8,458 nucleotides of DNA from Candidatus Hermodarchaeota archaeon (GTDB lineage Archaea; Asgardarchaeota; Hermodarchaeia; Hermodarchaeales; Hermodarchaeaceae): the NCBI GenBank assembly GCA_016839995.1, contig JAEOTD010000059.1, positions 1 to 8,458 of the forward strand, written 5' to 3'. The translations under genes and the position numbers were made by a program. Below the pieces are notes generated by a model, which was given only the letters and a program-made list of their open reading frames with translations, searched no databases and was not told where the DNA came from. Positions 1 to 6,317 of this stretch are shown piece by piece (the first letter of the stretch is position 1; each line of letters opens with the position of its first letter).

Positions 1-1072
1 AGACGATGGGTAGGGCAAAGACGCCTTCTTCGAAGAGGCGGACACTGAATTTCTGAGCTGCTTCACTTTCTCCTATCATGACGGGGATGATGGGAGTTTC
101 GCTCATTCCGGTGTTGAAGCCGAAATCATGCATGGAGCGGATGAAGTACTCGCGGTTCTTCCAAAGGTTTTGGACGTGTTTTGGTTCGGTCTCGAGGATA
201 TCGATGGCTGCAATACAGGCTGCTGCGACGGGTGGGGGGTGTGAGCCGCTGAGGAGCCAGGTGCGAGATTTGTTGTAGGCGAATTTTCGAAGGTATTCAC
301 TTCCGGAGACATGTCCTCCGACGACACCGAAGGCTTTGCTGAAGGTTCCCATTTCGACGTGGACGTCTTTGTGGGTGAGATTAAAGTGGGAGACAATACC
401 TCGACCGCCTTCGCCGAGAACAGCTTCACCGTGGGCGTCATCGACATATATCATTGCCCCGTGAGCTTTGCATGTTTTCACGATTTGGTCAAGGGGTGCA
501 ATATCTCCATCCATACTGAAGACCCCATCGGTGATCACTAGGATCCTTCGATATGCAGGTTTGTGCTTCTTTGCTTCGTTAAGCACACGGCCGAGGTCTG
601 GGACATCAACGTGTTTGAAGATGGCCCGTTCGGCCCGGGTTAATCGAACTCCATCAATGATGGATCCATGGTTGAGTTCATCGCTGATGATGAGATCCCC
701 TTTTCCTACGAGTTGAGGAATGAGTCCGGCGTTGGCGGCAAAGCCTGTTTGATATACTAGGCTTGATTCTGCGCCTTTGAATTGGGCAAGACGGCGTTCA
801 AGTTCTTCGTGCAGGTCCATGTTGCCGGCGATAGGCCGGACGCTTCCACTCCCAACACCATGGGTTTTCACAGCGTCGATGGCGGCTTGTTTAAGTTTGG
901 GGTGATTGCTCAACCCGAGATAATTATTACTGCAGAGCATGATGACTTCCTTGCTGTCAACCATGGCTCTGGGTGAGCTGGGACCCTGGAGTTCGCGAAG
1001 CCTCCAATCGAGGGCCTGTTTAACTAGCTCATCATATTCTTCTTTTAGGAAAGCTATTGGATCGCGAGTCAT
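1..1072 (-). CDS. kbl: 2-amino-3-ketobutyrate CoA ligase (glycine C-acetyltransferase), 3' end cut by window edge
   Basis: PLP enzyme of the alpha-oxoamine synthase family that cleaves 2-amino-3-ketobutyrate with CoA to glycine and acetyl-CoA, the second step of threonine breakdown. I translated it by hand from the complement: 357 codons are open without a stop to the edge. The E. coli enzyme is about 398 residues, so roughly 40 C-terminal residues are missing. Visible hallmarks are SNNYLGLSNHP (48-58), GSGSVRPIAG (74-83, as in KBL), DELNHGSIIDG with PLP-stacking His135, TDGVFSMDGD (181-190), DDAHGEAVLG with Asp211/His214, and TFSKAFG with the Schiff-base Lys246 (Lys244 in E. coli). The ATG at 1070-1072 has GGTGA at 1081-1085, eight bases upstream. 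BioF or another oxoamine synthase is the alternative, but the VRPIAG motif and the tdh gene in the same window favour KBL. Cytosolic. Confidence 0.92.
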   Translation of the reverse strand, partial: MTRDPIAFLKEEYDELVKQALDWRLRELQGPSSPRAMVDSKEVIMLCSNNYLGLSNHPKLKQAAIDAVKTHGVGSGSVRPIAGNMDLHEELERRLAQFKGAESSLVYQTGFAANAGLIPQLVGKGDLIISDELNHGSIIDGVRLTRAERAIFKHVDVPDLGRVLNEAKKHKPAYRRILVITDGVFSMDGDIAPLDQIVKTCKAHGAMIYVDDAHGEAVLGEGGRGIVSHFNLTHKDVHVEMGTFSKAFGVVGGHVSGSEYLRKFAYNKSRTWLLSGSHPPPVAAACIAAIDILETEPKHVQNLWKNREYFIRSMHDFGFNTGMSETPIIPVMIGESEAAQKFSVRLFEEGVFALPIV

Positions 1073-1080
1073 TTCGGAAC

Positions 1081-1117
1081 TCACCTTGGATGCACCTCTA
1101 CGTTCGGACTTTTAAAT
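1081..1117 (-). promoter_or_regulatory. Probable kbl promoter and ribosome binding site
   Basis: Read on the minus strand, an A/T-rich ATTTAAAAG box (1109-1117) lies about 40 bp before the kbl ATG. A GGTGA Shine-Dalgarno motif (1081-1085) lies eight bases before it. With the usual 25-27 bp from TATA to transcription start, the mRNA would begin near 1088 and have a leader of about 16 nt that just includes the GGTGA. This is seen as motifs only; the start site is inferred. Confidence 0.5.
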
Positions 1118-1327
1118 TGTTTCAGAGTTCCACGAATCAACTCGTGTAAAATTAGGAACCCAATCTGTTCCCATTGGAGGAGTGTTCCGTAGACTCGGAT
1201 TTCAACGGACTTTTCCTCATAGGTTCAGAAAAATCCATAAATCCAAGTGAACTAACCAAAAAAACGCACTTGCCGGCTCCCACATATTCTTATTTGGTGC
1301 TCGAGAAATTCCGAGCCAGTGGTTTCT

Positions 1328-1696
1328 ATGTCTTCTCATCCAATAAGCATCGTATTATACGTAAAATCGTTTTCAGCTTCACCACGACCTATGATAGATC
1401 GGCAGACAGCAACATTTGCCTGCTCCTGTACTAGGTCATATTGGGATTCTTTGAAAACCGAAATTGCCGGAATGGCTGGTAAGTTCTTGTCGACGGAGGA
1501 TCAAAGGGCTCTATATATCCTAGATGATGTTGTGAAAACCCATAACGTGAATGCTGAAATCGTCGATATTGGAGCTAGCTTTCTAAAACGTCTGAAGTTT
1601 CTGCTAAAAGGCATATCTCGAACTCCATTATTCGTGATAAACGGCAAAGAGATTTCAGATGTCAATAACTCGAACCAATTACTGTCAAGTGTATGA
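1328..1696 (+). CDS. Small thioredoxin/glutaredoxin-fold protein with a CxC motif
   Basis: A 122-residue cytosolic protein whose C-terminal half looks like a thioredoxin fold: a strand with AEIVDIG (76-82), a helix, a loop with RTPLFVINGKEI (98-109) in which Pro100 is the expected cis-proline before a strand, then a terminal helix. The N-terminus has a hydrophobic strand (ISIVLYVKSF, 6-15). The usual CxxC after this first strand is absent. Instead a CSC (Cys32, Cys34) sits about 17 residues later, just before a probable helix (TRSYWDSLKTEI). The ATG at 1328 is preferred because the strand begins a few residues later; an in-frame GTG at 1319 would add three residues. A weak TATA-like TTATTTG at 1290-1296 would give a nearly leaderless mRNA. 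It converges on the YCII gene with a 31-bp gap. A thiol-disulfide or metal-binding role is likely but the substrate is unknown. Confidence 0.7.
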   Translation: MSSHPISIVLYVKSFSASPRPMIDRQTATFACSCTRSYWDSLKTEIAGMAGKFLSTEDQRALYILDDVVKTHNVNAEIVDIGASFLKRLKFLLKGISRTPLFVINGKEISDVNNSNQLLSSV

Positions 1697-1727
1697 CCTG
1701 ACAGAGCTATCAGTGTTCTTAGTGTCC

Positions 1728-2024
1728 CTATCGCTCTAATGCTGTATGATATCGCCATATCTGTCCGGTGAATATGCCCGCTTTAATGGCTGGGTCATTT
1801 TCCATGATTTGTGTTGCTGTTTCAAGCGATTCAGTTTCTAAGATGACTAATCCAAAAGTAGCATCGTCGCACCGTCCCGCGAGTTTGAGGATGCCATTAC
1901 GGAGCAAGTCTTTCAAGTAAGAAAAGTGCTCATCAATGACTCGTTGTTCTTCTTCGGTTGATGTTTCATTGAAGTTAGGGCAGGGAGGTTTGAGCATAAT
2001 AACGAATTCTTGGGTTTCTATCAT
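1728..2024 (-). CDS. YCII-family (YciI-like) small protein
   Basis: A 98-residue protein with the ferredoxin-like alpha/beta fold of the YCII-related family. Seen in sequence: the N-terminal strand EFVIMLKPP (6-14), the helix start DEHFSYLKDLL with His33, the AGRCDDATFGLVILE strand pair (49-63), and MENDPAIKAGIFTGQI (74-89) with Asp77. The His and Asp correspond to the conserved putative active-site pair of this family. Most members are uncharacterised; some act as dehydrochlorinase- or lactonase-like domains, so no reaction is assigned. The ATG at 2022-2024 has GAGGG (2032-2036) seven bases upstream. It is transcribed divergently from the FAD oxidoreductase gene. The length is normal for the family and nothing looks broken. 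Confidence 0.88.
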   Translation of the reverse strand: MIETQEFVIMLKPPCPNFNETSTEEEQRVIDEHFSYLKDLLRNGILKLAGRCDDATFGLVILETESLETATQIMENDPAIKAGIFTGQIWRYHTALER

Positions 2025-2094
2025 ATGAAGACCCTCATATGGTGTATGGGTTTTTGAGAGCGTGTTTCTCCAGGAACCTCAGCTACATACGCCC

Positions 2095-2134
2095 TTTATT
2101 ACTTTGTACTCAATAATAGTACTGTAAGTTGAGT
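2095..2134 (+). promoter_or_regulatory. Divergent intergenic region: TATA-like box and inverted repeats
   Basis: Between the YCII and FAD oxidoreductase genes, TTTATTAC (2095-2102) is a possible TATA box for the plus-strand gene. Downstream lie an ACTCAA/TTGAGT inverted repeat (2108-2113 and 2129-2134) and an overlapping GTACT/AGTAC pair (2106-2110 and 2118-2122). These fall where transcription would be expected to start, so a repressor site is conceivable. The arms are short and could be chance. Confidence 0.3.
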
Positions 2135-2151
2135 CACGCACAAGTAACTTG

Positions 2152-3672
2152 GTGGGATCATCAACGACTGAAAAGTCAGTGATTATAATTGGTGCTGGAT
2201 TAGCAGGGCTAGCGACGGGCTGTTATGGTCAGATGAACGGCTTTCACACCCATATTTTTGAACACCATACTACAGCGGGTGGTGTGGCAGCCTACTGGAA
2301 ACGGAACGGCTACTTGATTGATGGGGGAATTCATTTCGTTATGCGTTCCCCGCCAGGAACCGCTCTTGACACGCTCTATCATGAGATGGGAGTTAGCCAG
2401 ATGAAACTAGCTCCCCTCACCAGCATTGGAAAAGTAGTCGACGAAACGACCGGGCGAACAATTGAGGTGACCCAAGATCTTGATCAAGTTGCCCATGATT
2501 TGAAGGCAATTTCACCTGAGGATGCCAAGGTTGTTGACTGGCTTATCAATGGCGCAAAAGACATGATGGGGAAGAACCTCTTTAGCATGGGGTTTGGTGT
2601 TGCCAAGGAGTTGATGGGTCGCTTTGGAATGCTGAAAATGAGCTGGGAGATGCGAGGGTTCCTCAAATACATGATGGGGAAAAATAATCAATCAGTCACT
2701 GAATTCTGTCAGAAGTTTCCGGTCAAAGATCACTGGTTAGCCACAGTCCTGCAGGGTTTATTCCTTCCACAGGTTCCCATTTGGTTTATCAAAATGTACC
2801 TCGCGCTCCTGGCTGAAGGGCTCTTGGGATTATTAGAAAAGGGTTGCCAAGAATTTGTGGAATTATTCACAAACCGTTATTCAGATTTGGGCGGTGAAAT
2901 CACCTATCGCGCGTTGGTTGAAGAAGTTATTGTGGAAAATGACCAAGCTAGGGGTGTCCGTCTAGCGGATGGCACTGAACATCGGGCAGATTACGTCGTT
3001 TCTGCCGCTGACTATTATAGTACAATCAATCAGCTCTTGAAAGGACGGTATTTGAACTCGAAAATTCAGGCTCGATTCGACAACTGGCCACCGTTAGATC
3101 CCATCCTCCAGATTAGTTTCGGTGTGAAGCGTCAATTTCCTGATACCCCCTGGATTGTACTTTACCATCTCCAAGAACCAATTAGCATTGGATCGCAAGC
3201 AGTGAAGACCCTTGGAATGCGTATATGCAATTATACACCGAATTTTGCGCCAAAGGGTCATACCCTTATTCAACCCATGCTGGAAACTGAATGGGAGTAT
3301 TGGTCGAAACTCAGAGAAGACCGAGACCAATATCAAACTGAGAAGCAACGGATTGCTGAGGAATGCCTTCAACGTCTTGAAAGACATTATCCTGGACTAA
3401 CTGGACAGGTGGAAATGACCGATGTCGCAACGCCTCATACATATTGGAGGTACACTCGGAATCATCAGGGCTCGTATATGGGATGGAATCCCACTCCGAA
3501 GCTATTAACCCAAATAATTGAGCGAACTCTGCCGGGACTCTCACACTTCTACCTAGCAGGACAATGGGTGACTCCCGGAGGAAGTGTTCCAGCCAGTATG
3601 ATGACTGGACGCAATGCCATCGAAATTATCTGTCAGCGAGAAAAACAAGAGTTTACAACCTCCAAAGCTTGA
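2152..3672 (+). CDS. FAD/NAD(P)-binding oxidoreductase, phytoene desaturase/retinol saturase-like (COG1233 type)
   Basis: A flavoprotein of about 506 residues. The N-terminus carries the dinucleotide-binding SVIIIGAGLAGLATG (9-23, GxGxxG), then IFEHH with Glu37 for the FAD ribose, a GG-containing TTAGGVAAYW, and GYLIDGGIHFV, the layout of the phytoene desaturase/CrtI family. The C-terminus has FYLAGQWVTPGGSVPASMMTGRNAIE, the second FAD-contacting motif with the family's GG...P..x.SG-like helix. The middle is the variable substrate domain with a hydrophobic stretch around WFIKMYLALLAEGLL, which suits a lipid or isoprenoid substrate at the membrane face. No signal peptide is seen. The start is GTG 2152 or the adjoining TTG 2149; no ATG occurs before the FAD motif. 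It is followed by a methyltransferase gene after 47 bp, so the two are probably co-transcribed. It is not a geranylgeranyl reductase of the usual archaeal type. The substrate is unknown. Confidence 0.88.
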   Translation: MGSSTTEKSVIIIGAGLAGLATGCYGQMNGFHTHIFEHHTTAGGVAAYWKRNGYLIDGGIHFVMRSPPGTALDTLYHEMGVSQMKLAPLTSIGKVVDETTGRTIEVTQDLDQVAHDLKAISPEDAKVVDWLINGAKDMMGKNLFSMGFGVAKELMGRFGMLKMSWEMRGFLKYMMGKNNQSVTEFCQKFPVKDHWLATVLQGLFLPQVPIWFIKMYLALLAEGLLGLLEKGCQEFVELFTNRYSDLGGEITYRALVEEVIVENDQARGVRLADGTEHRADYVVSAADYYSTINQLLKGRYLNSKIQARFDNWPPLDPILQISFGVKRQFPDTPWIVLYHLQEPISIGSQAVKTLGMRICNYTPNFAPKGHTLIQPMLETEWEYWSKLREDRDQYQTEKQRIAEECLQRLERHYPGLTGQVEMTDVATPHTYWRYTRNHQGSYMGWNPTPKLLTQIIERTLPGLSHFYLAGQWVTPGGSVPASMMTGRNAIEIICQREKQEFTTSKA

Positions 3673-3719
3673 GGAGCATAAGGCTTTAGACTCACAAACC
3701 TGTTCATTCATTGGCGAGT

Positions 3720-4526
3720 ATGAGCGATCCAGCGGGAACCCCCTCTTCAAGAGTCGATTTTAGTCGTGTTGCTGAAGATTATGAGGCCACTCGAGGAGTC
3801 CCAGATGATTTCATGAAAGAGATTATCCAAGACATTATTCGCACCTGTGGATTGAAAACAGGAAATTTAGTTTTGGAGCTTGGTTGTGGAGGAGGACGGT
3901 TCCTCCGAGCACTCACGAACCAGAAACTCTCTGTAGTCGGTATTGATGTGTCTCAAGGGATGCTTGCGCAGGCTTGTGCCAGCGAGCAATCCTCGAAGTA
4001 TCTCCGCTCAAATCTCGTCTTTGGTGATGCTGCGACAATTCCCCTGAATCAGGGAATTTTCAAGGTTATATTGGCAATTCATTTGTTCCATTTGATGACC
4101 GATTGGCGGGATGCTTTGACTGAAACGTTGCACGTCCTCAGCACAGGTGGTACTATCATTACTGGTTATGTTGGGGCAGTGACCCATCAATCGTATCTGA
4201 ATCAGCTGTATCGGCAACGTCGTGATGAGCTAGGATACTCGACCCACAGCTTAGGAGCAGCCCCTTTGGAAGTAGTTGAAGACCTTAAAACGCAAGGGGC
4301 TAAGGCTCATACTCACACCTACGAAACACAGGTTGAGGTGCCCCTCCATGTGACACTCTCCTATTTAGAACGTCGAGTCTTTTCTTCGATGTGGCGTAAC
4401 CTTCCGGATGTGATTCACCGACAAATCATGCAAGATGTTCGGGCTGCGGCCACAACTCAATTCAAAGATATCAATGATGTCGAAACAGTCAAAATTAATG
4501 CACAGCTCCATTTCCTCACCTTCTGA
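3720..4526 (+). CDS. Class I SAM-dependent methyltransferase (UbiE/Methyltransf_11-like)
   Basis: A 268-residue cytosolic methyltransferase. An N-terminal VDFSRVAEDYEATRGVP segment (12-28), typical of small-molecule methyltransferases with a YD/YE..R cap, leads to motif I VLELGCGGGRF (51-61). The SAM ribose is bound by the acidic Asp76 in GIDVS, the adenine region is FGDAATIPL with Asp103, and the post-motif strand is FKVILAIHLFHLMTDW followed by HVLSTGGTIITG. The C-terminal third (about 160-268) is the variable substrate lid. The ATG at 3720 fits the family; a TTG at 3711 would add three residues. No good Shine-Dalgarno is visible, consistent with translation as the second gene behind the FAD oxidoreductase. 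It probably acts on the same or a related compound. The substrate is not identifiable. Confidence 0.88.
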   Translation: MSDPAGTPSSRVDFSRVAEDYEATRGVPDDFMKEIIQDIIRTCGLKTGNLVLELGCGGGRFLRALTNQKLSVVGIDVSQGMLAQACASEQSSKYLRSNLVFGDAATIPLNQGIFKVILAIHLFHLMTDWRDALTETLHVLSTGGTIITGYVGAVTHQSYLNQLYRQRRDELGYSTHSLGAAPLEVVEDLKTQGAKAHTHTYETQVEVPLHVTLSYLERRVFSSMWRNLPDVIHRQIMQDVRAAATTQFKDINDVETVKINAQLHFLTF

Positions 4527-4535
4527 AAGAATTTC

Positions 4536-4554
4536 TGGGTTCATTGAGAACCCA
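4536..4554. terminator. Perfect 7-bp hairpin between convergent genes
   Basis: TGGGTTC (4536-4542) and GAACCCA (4548-4554) form a perfect 7-bp stem with a five-base loop. The hairpin lies in the 33-bp gap between the ends of the methyltransferase gene and tdh, and would form in both transcripts. There is no strong U-run, so in an archaeon it may act as a 3'-end or stability element rather than a classic intrinsic terminator. Confidence 0.45.
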
Positions 4555-4559
4555 TAGTC

Positions 4560-5627
4560 TTACCAGTTGGGTGTTAGACCCACTTTTGCCGCGTGTTTGG
4601 AGAGAATGAGTTCAAAGCCTTTTTCAAGATCTTTTATTGGCATGCGGTGGGTGACCACTTTGCTCACCTTTTCTCTGAGCTGATGTCGACGAAGTAGACC
4701 ACGCACTTGGAACCAGGTACGATACATGAGACGCCCGCTGATTCCATAGATTGTAGCAGCTTTGAAAATCATAAGACGATTGAGATCGACTTCGAAGGGT
4801 TGTGGGAATACTCCAAGAAGACTTACTCGACCTCCTGTGGTGAGTGCTTCGAAGGCTGTGACCAATCCATCTGGGTGGCCACTCATTTCAACGGCTACAT
4901 CGACACCATTTCCGTCGGTGGCTTCATGGATGGCTTTGACTATGGCTTCGCGTCCTTGTTCACGGGCGCTAAACACTTCATCGGCGCCCATTGCTTTGGC
5001 AAGTTCCATGCGCGTCTTGTTTCGTCCGCCCGCTGTTGCGAAGACTTTGTCAGCTCCGAGTTCCTTTGCCACGGCAACAGCCATGAGTCCAATGGGTCCC
5101 ATTCCAATAACAGCTACATTTCGCCCAGCAATATCTTCAACATTGTTGATGGGGAGTAAGGTTTGTACTGCGTTTCCAAGGGGTTCTTGAATTGCCCCAA
5201 TGATGGGATCTAAATCCGGGTCGTTTTTCCACGCATTATGAGCCGGTACTGAAACAAATTCGGCAAACACTCCGTCACGATCAACGCCGAGGATCGTCAT
5301 GTTTTGGCAAACGTGTTCTCGACTCGTCAGACATTGGAGGCAGGTTTGGTCTACGATGTGCGTTTCAGCAGATACCATATCACCAACTGCGATATGGTCC
5401 ACATCCTTCCCAACTTCGACAACCTCACCGGACATTTCATGTCCAACAATGAGGGGAGGTTTAATCCTGTTCGCAGCCCATGCATCCCATTCAAAGATAT
5501 GAACATCAGTCCCGCAGATGGCGGCTCCTTTGACTTCGACTAAGACATCACTGTCACCGATTAGGGGTTTATCTGCAGTTCCTCGTTCGACGCCGGGTCC
5601 GGGTTTTTTCTTCAGAAATGCTTCCAT
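4560..5627 (-). CDS. tdh: L-threonine 3-dehydrogenase (zinc-dependent medium-chain alcohol dehydrogenase family)
   Basis: Oxidises L-threonine to 2-amino-3-ketobutyrate, the substrate of Kbl. The 355 residues match archaeal TDH in length. The catalytic zinc site is Cys38 in CGTDVHIFEWDAWA (a TDH signature), His63-Glu64 in GHEMSGEVVEVG, and Glu148 in QEPLGNAVQTLL. The structural zinc loop has Cys96, Cys99 and Cys107, but the first of the usual four Cys is Asp93. The Rossmann domain has VIGMGPIGLMAVAVA (173-187). The next strand ends FATAGGRNKTR (196-206), without the usual acidic residue that selects NAD, so coenzyme use is uncertain. The ATG at 5625-5627 is chosen because MEAF matches the family start and a GGTG lies just upstream; GTG and TTG codons at 5633 and 5636 are possible. 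A related sugar or butanediol dehydrogenase is less likely given the TDH motifs and nearby kbl. Confidence 0.92.
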   Translation of the reverse strand: MEAFLKKKPGPGVERGTADKPLIGDSDVLVEVKGAAICGTDVHIFEWDAWAANRIKPPLIVGHEMSGEVVEVGKDVDHIAVGDMVSAETHIVDQTCLQCLTSREHVCQNMTILGVDRDGVFAEFVSVPAHNAWKNDPDLDPIIGAIQEPLGNAVQTLLPINNVEDIAGRNVAVIGMGPIGLMAVAVAKELGADKVFATAGGRNKTRMELAKAMGADEVFSAREQGREAIVKAIHEATDGNGVDVAVEMSGHPDGLVTAFEALTTGGRVSLLGVFPQPFEVDLNRLMIFKAATIYGISGRLMYRTWFQVRGLLRRHQLREKVSKVVTHRMPIKDLEKGFELILSKHAAKVGLTPNW

Positions 5628-5641
5628 GAGCACCAACTCTG

Positions 5642-5651
5642 AGTATAGACT
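5642..5651. promoter_or_regulatory. Near-palindromic motif AGTCTATACT upstream of tdh
   Basis: Read on the minus strand, AGTCTATACT ends 14 bases before the tdh ATG. It differs at one position from the perfect palindrome found before the O-methyltransferase gene. The motif is seen directly; any regulatory function is inferred. Confidence 0.25.
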
Positions 5652-5690
5652 AATGGTGTTGATGCTGAGTCCTATTTGTCTTTTTGCGTT

Positions 5691-5700
5691 GCATAAAAGG
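5691..5700 (-). promoter_or_regulatory. Possible TATA box for tdh
   Basis: On the minus strand CCTTTTATGC lies about 65 bp before the tdh ATG in the 96-bp gap after the O-methyltransferase gene. It would place a transcription start near 5668 with a leader of about 40 nt. This suggests tdh can be transcribed on its own rather than only by read-through. Confidence 0.35.
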
Positions 5701-5723
5701 CGTAAACCAAAAGTAGGTTGTTT

Positions 5724-6272
5724 TCAGCGTCGAATGCTCAGTTCAACGCCGTCATTCTCAACCATGATGAAGCGACTTGTATAATGTCCGGATTCTCGGA
5801 CGTGCTTGAGATAATTTTGCATTTTATCTCCACTTTTCCCCACATTGTCTGCAACGATCATGCTTCCCCGAAAGAGATTGGGTTCCAAGGCCATCAGGTA
5901 ATCATAGTATTGTGTTTTGAGGGCATCAATGAACACGAACTCGAATTCCTCTTTCAGAGTAGGAATGATTTCAAGTGCATCACCTACTAACACCTCAATG
6001 GTGGGTTTGAGGTTTGCCCGTTCGATATTCGCTTTGGCTTGTTCGGCATACTCTGGGTTGATTTCAATCGTGGTGATTCGGGCGCGTGGTGGAAGTTCCT
6101 TACCCATCAGAATCGTGGAGTAACCGACGTTGGTGCCAATTTCGAGGATGCGTTGTGGGTGGAATTCGCTGGCAATACGGACTAGGATATGTCCACGTTT
6201 TGGTCCGATGATGTAATGGTTATTTGAAGCTTCAATTTCTCTGAGAACAACTTCAGCTTCAGCAGTACTCAC
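5724..6272 (-). CDS. O-methyltransferase, catechol-type (Methyltransf_3, COG4122-like)
   Basis: A 182-residue cation-dependent SAM O-methyltransferase. Motif I is RILEIGTNVGYS (41-52), the ribose-binding acid is Glu70 in TTIEINPE, the adenine contact is VGDALEIIP with Asp98, and the metal site is built from Asp116 in FVFIDALKTQYYDY and Asp142-Asn143 in IVADNVG. These are the expected Mg-binding positions of the catechol/caffeoyl-CoA type family. The protein is somewhat shorter than the usual 210-220 residues, with a reduced N-terminal segment. The start is GTG 6272, supported by GGGGT (6280-6284) seven bases upstream. It lies 45 bp after the ferredoxin-like gene and 96 bp before tdh on the same strand, so the three may share transcripts. 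It probably methylates a hydroxylated small molecule; the substrate is unknown. Confidence 0.88.
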   Translation of the reverse strand: MSTAEAEVVLREIEASNNHYIIGPKRGHILVRIASEFHPQRILEIGTNVGYSTILMGKELPPRARITTIEINPEYAEQAKANIERANLKPTIEVLVGDALEIIPTLKEEFEFVFIDALKTQYYDYLMALEPNLFRGSMIVADNVGKSGDKMQNYLKHVRESGHYTSRFIMVENDGVELSIRR

Positions 6273-6288
6273 GATTAATACCCCTTTT

Positions 6289-6298
6289 AGTCTAGACT
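6289..6298. promoter_or_regulatory. Perfect 10-bp palindrome AGTCTAGACT upstream of the O-methyltransferase gene
   Basis: AGTCTAGACT is its own reverse complement and lies 16 bases before the GTG start, in the 45-bp gap after the ferredoxin-like gene. It is directly seen. It could be an operator or simply leader sequence. Confidence 0.3.
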
Positions 6299-6317
6299 CG
6301 CCTCTCCTAAACGGGCT

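Noticed and set aside
103..447. Minus-strand 114-codon open frame inside kbl
   Set aside because: It lies in another frame of the conserved PLP enzyme, which reads through without interruption.
1174..1434. Plus-strand 86-codon open frame before and overlapping the thioredoxin-like gene
   Set aside because: It starts at TTG, has no recognisable motif, and its last third overlaps the better-supported thioredoxin-like gene in another frame.
3094..3544. Minus-strand open frames opposite the FAD oxidoreductase
   Set aside because: They overlap a conserved flavoprotein, have no motif of their own and lack plausible start signals.
4707..5159. Plus-strand open frames of 142-150 codons opposite tdh
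   Set aside because: They are antisense shadows of a clearly conserved tdh; their translations show no domain and are low-complexity echoes of the opposite strand.
5691..5700. TATA box for a plus-strand gene (GCATAAAAGG)
   Set aside because: The sequence is TATA-like on both strands, but the plus strand downstream is only antisense to the O-methyltransferase; the minus-strand reading toward tdh is kept.
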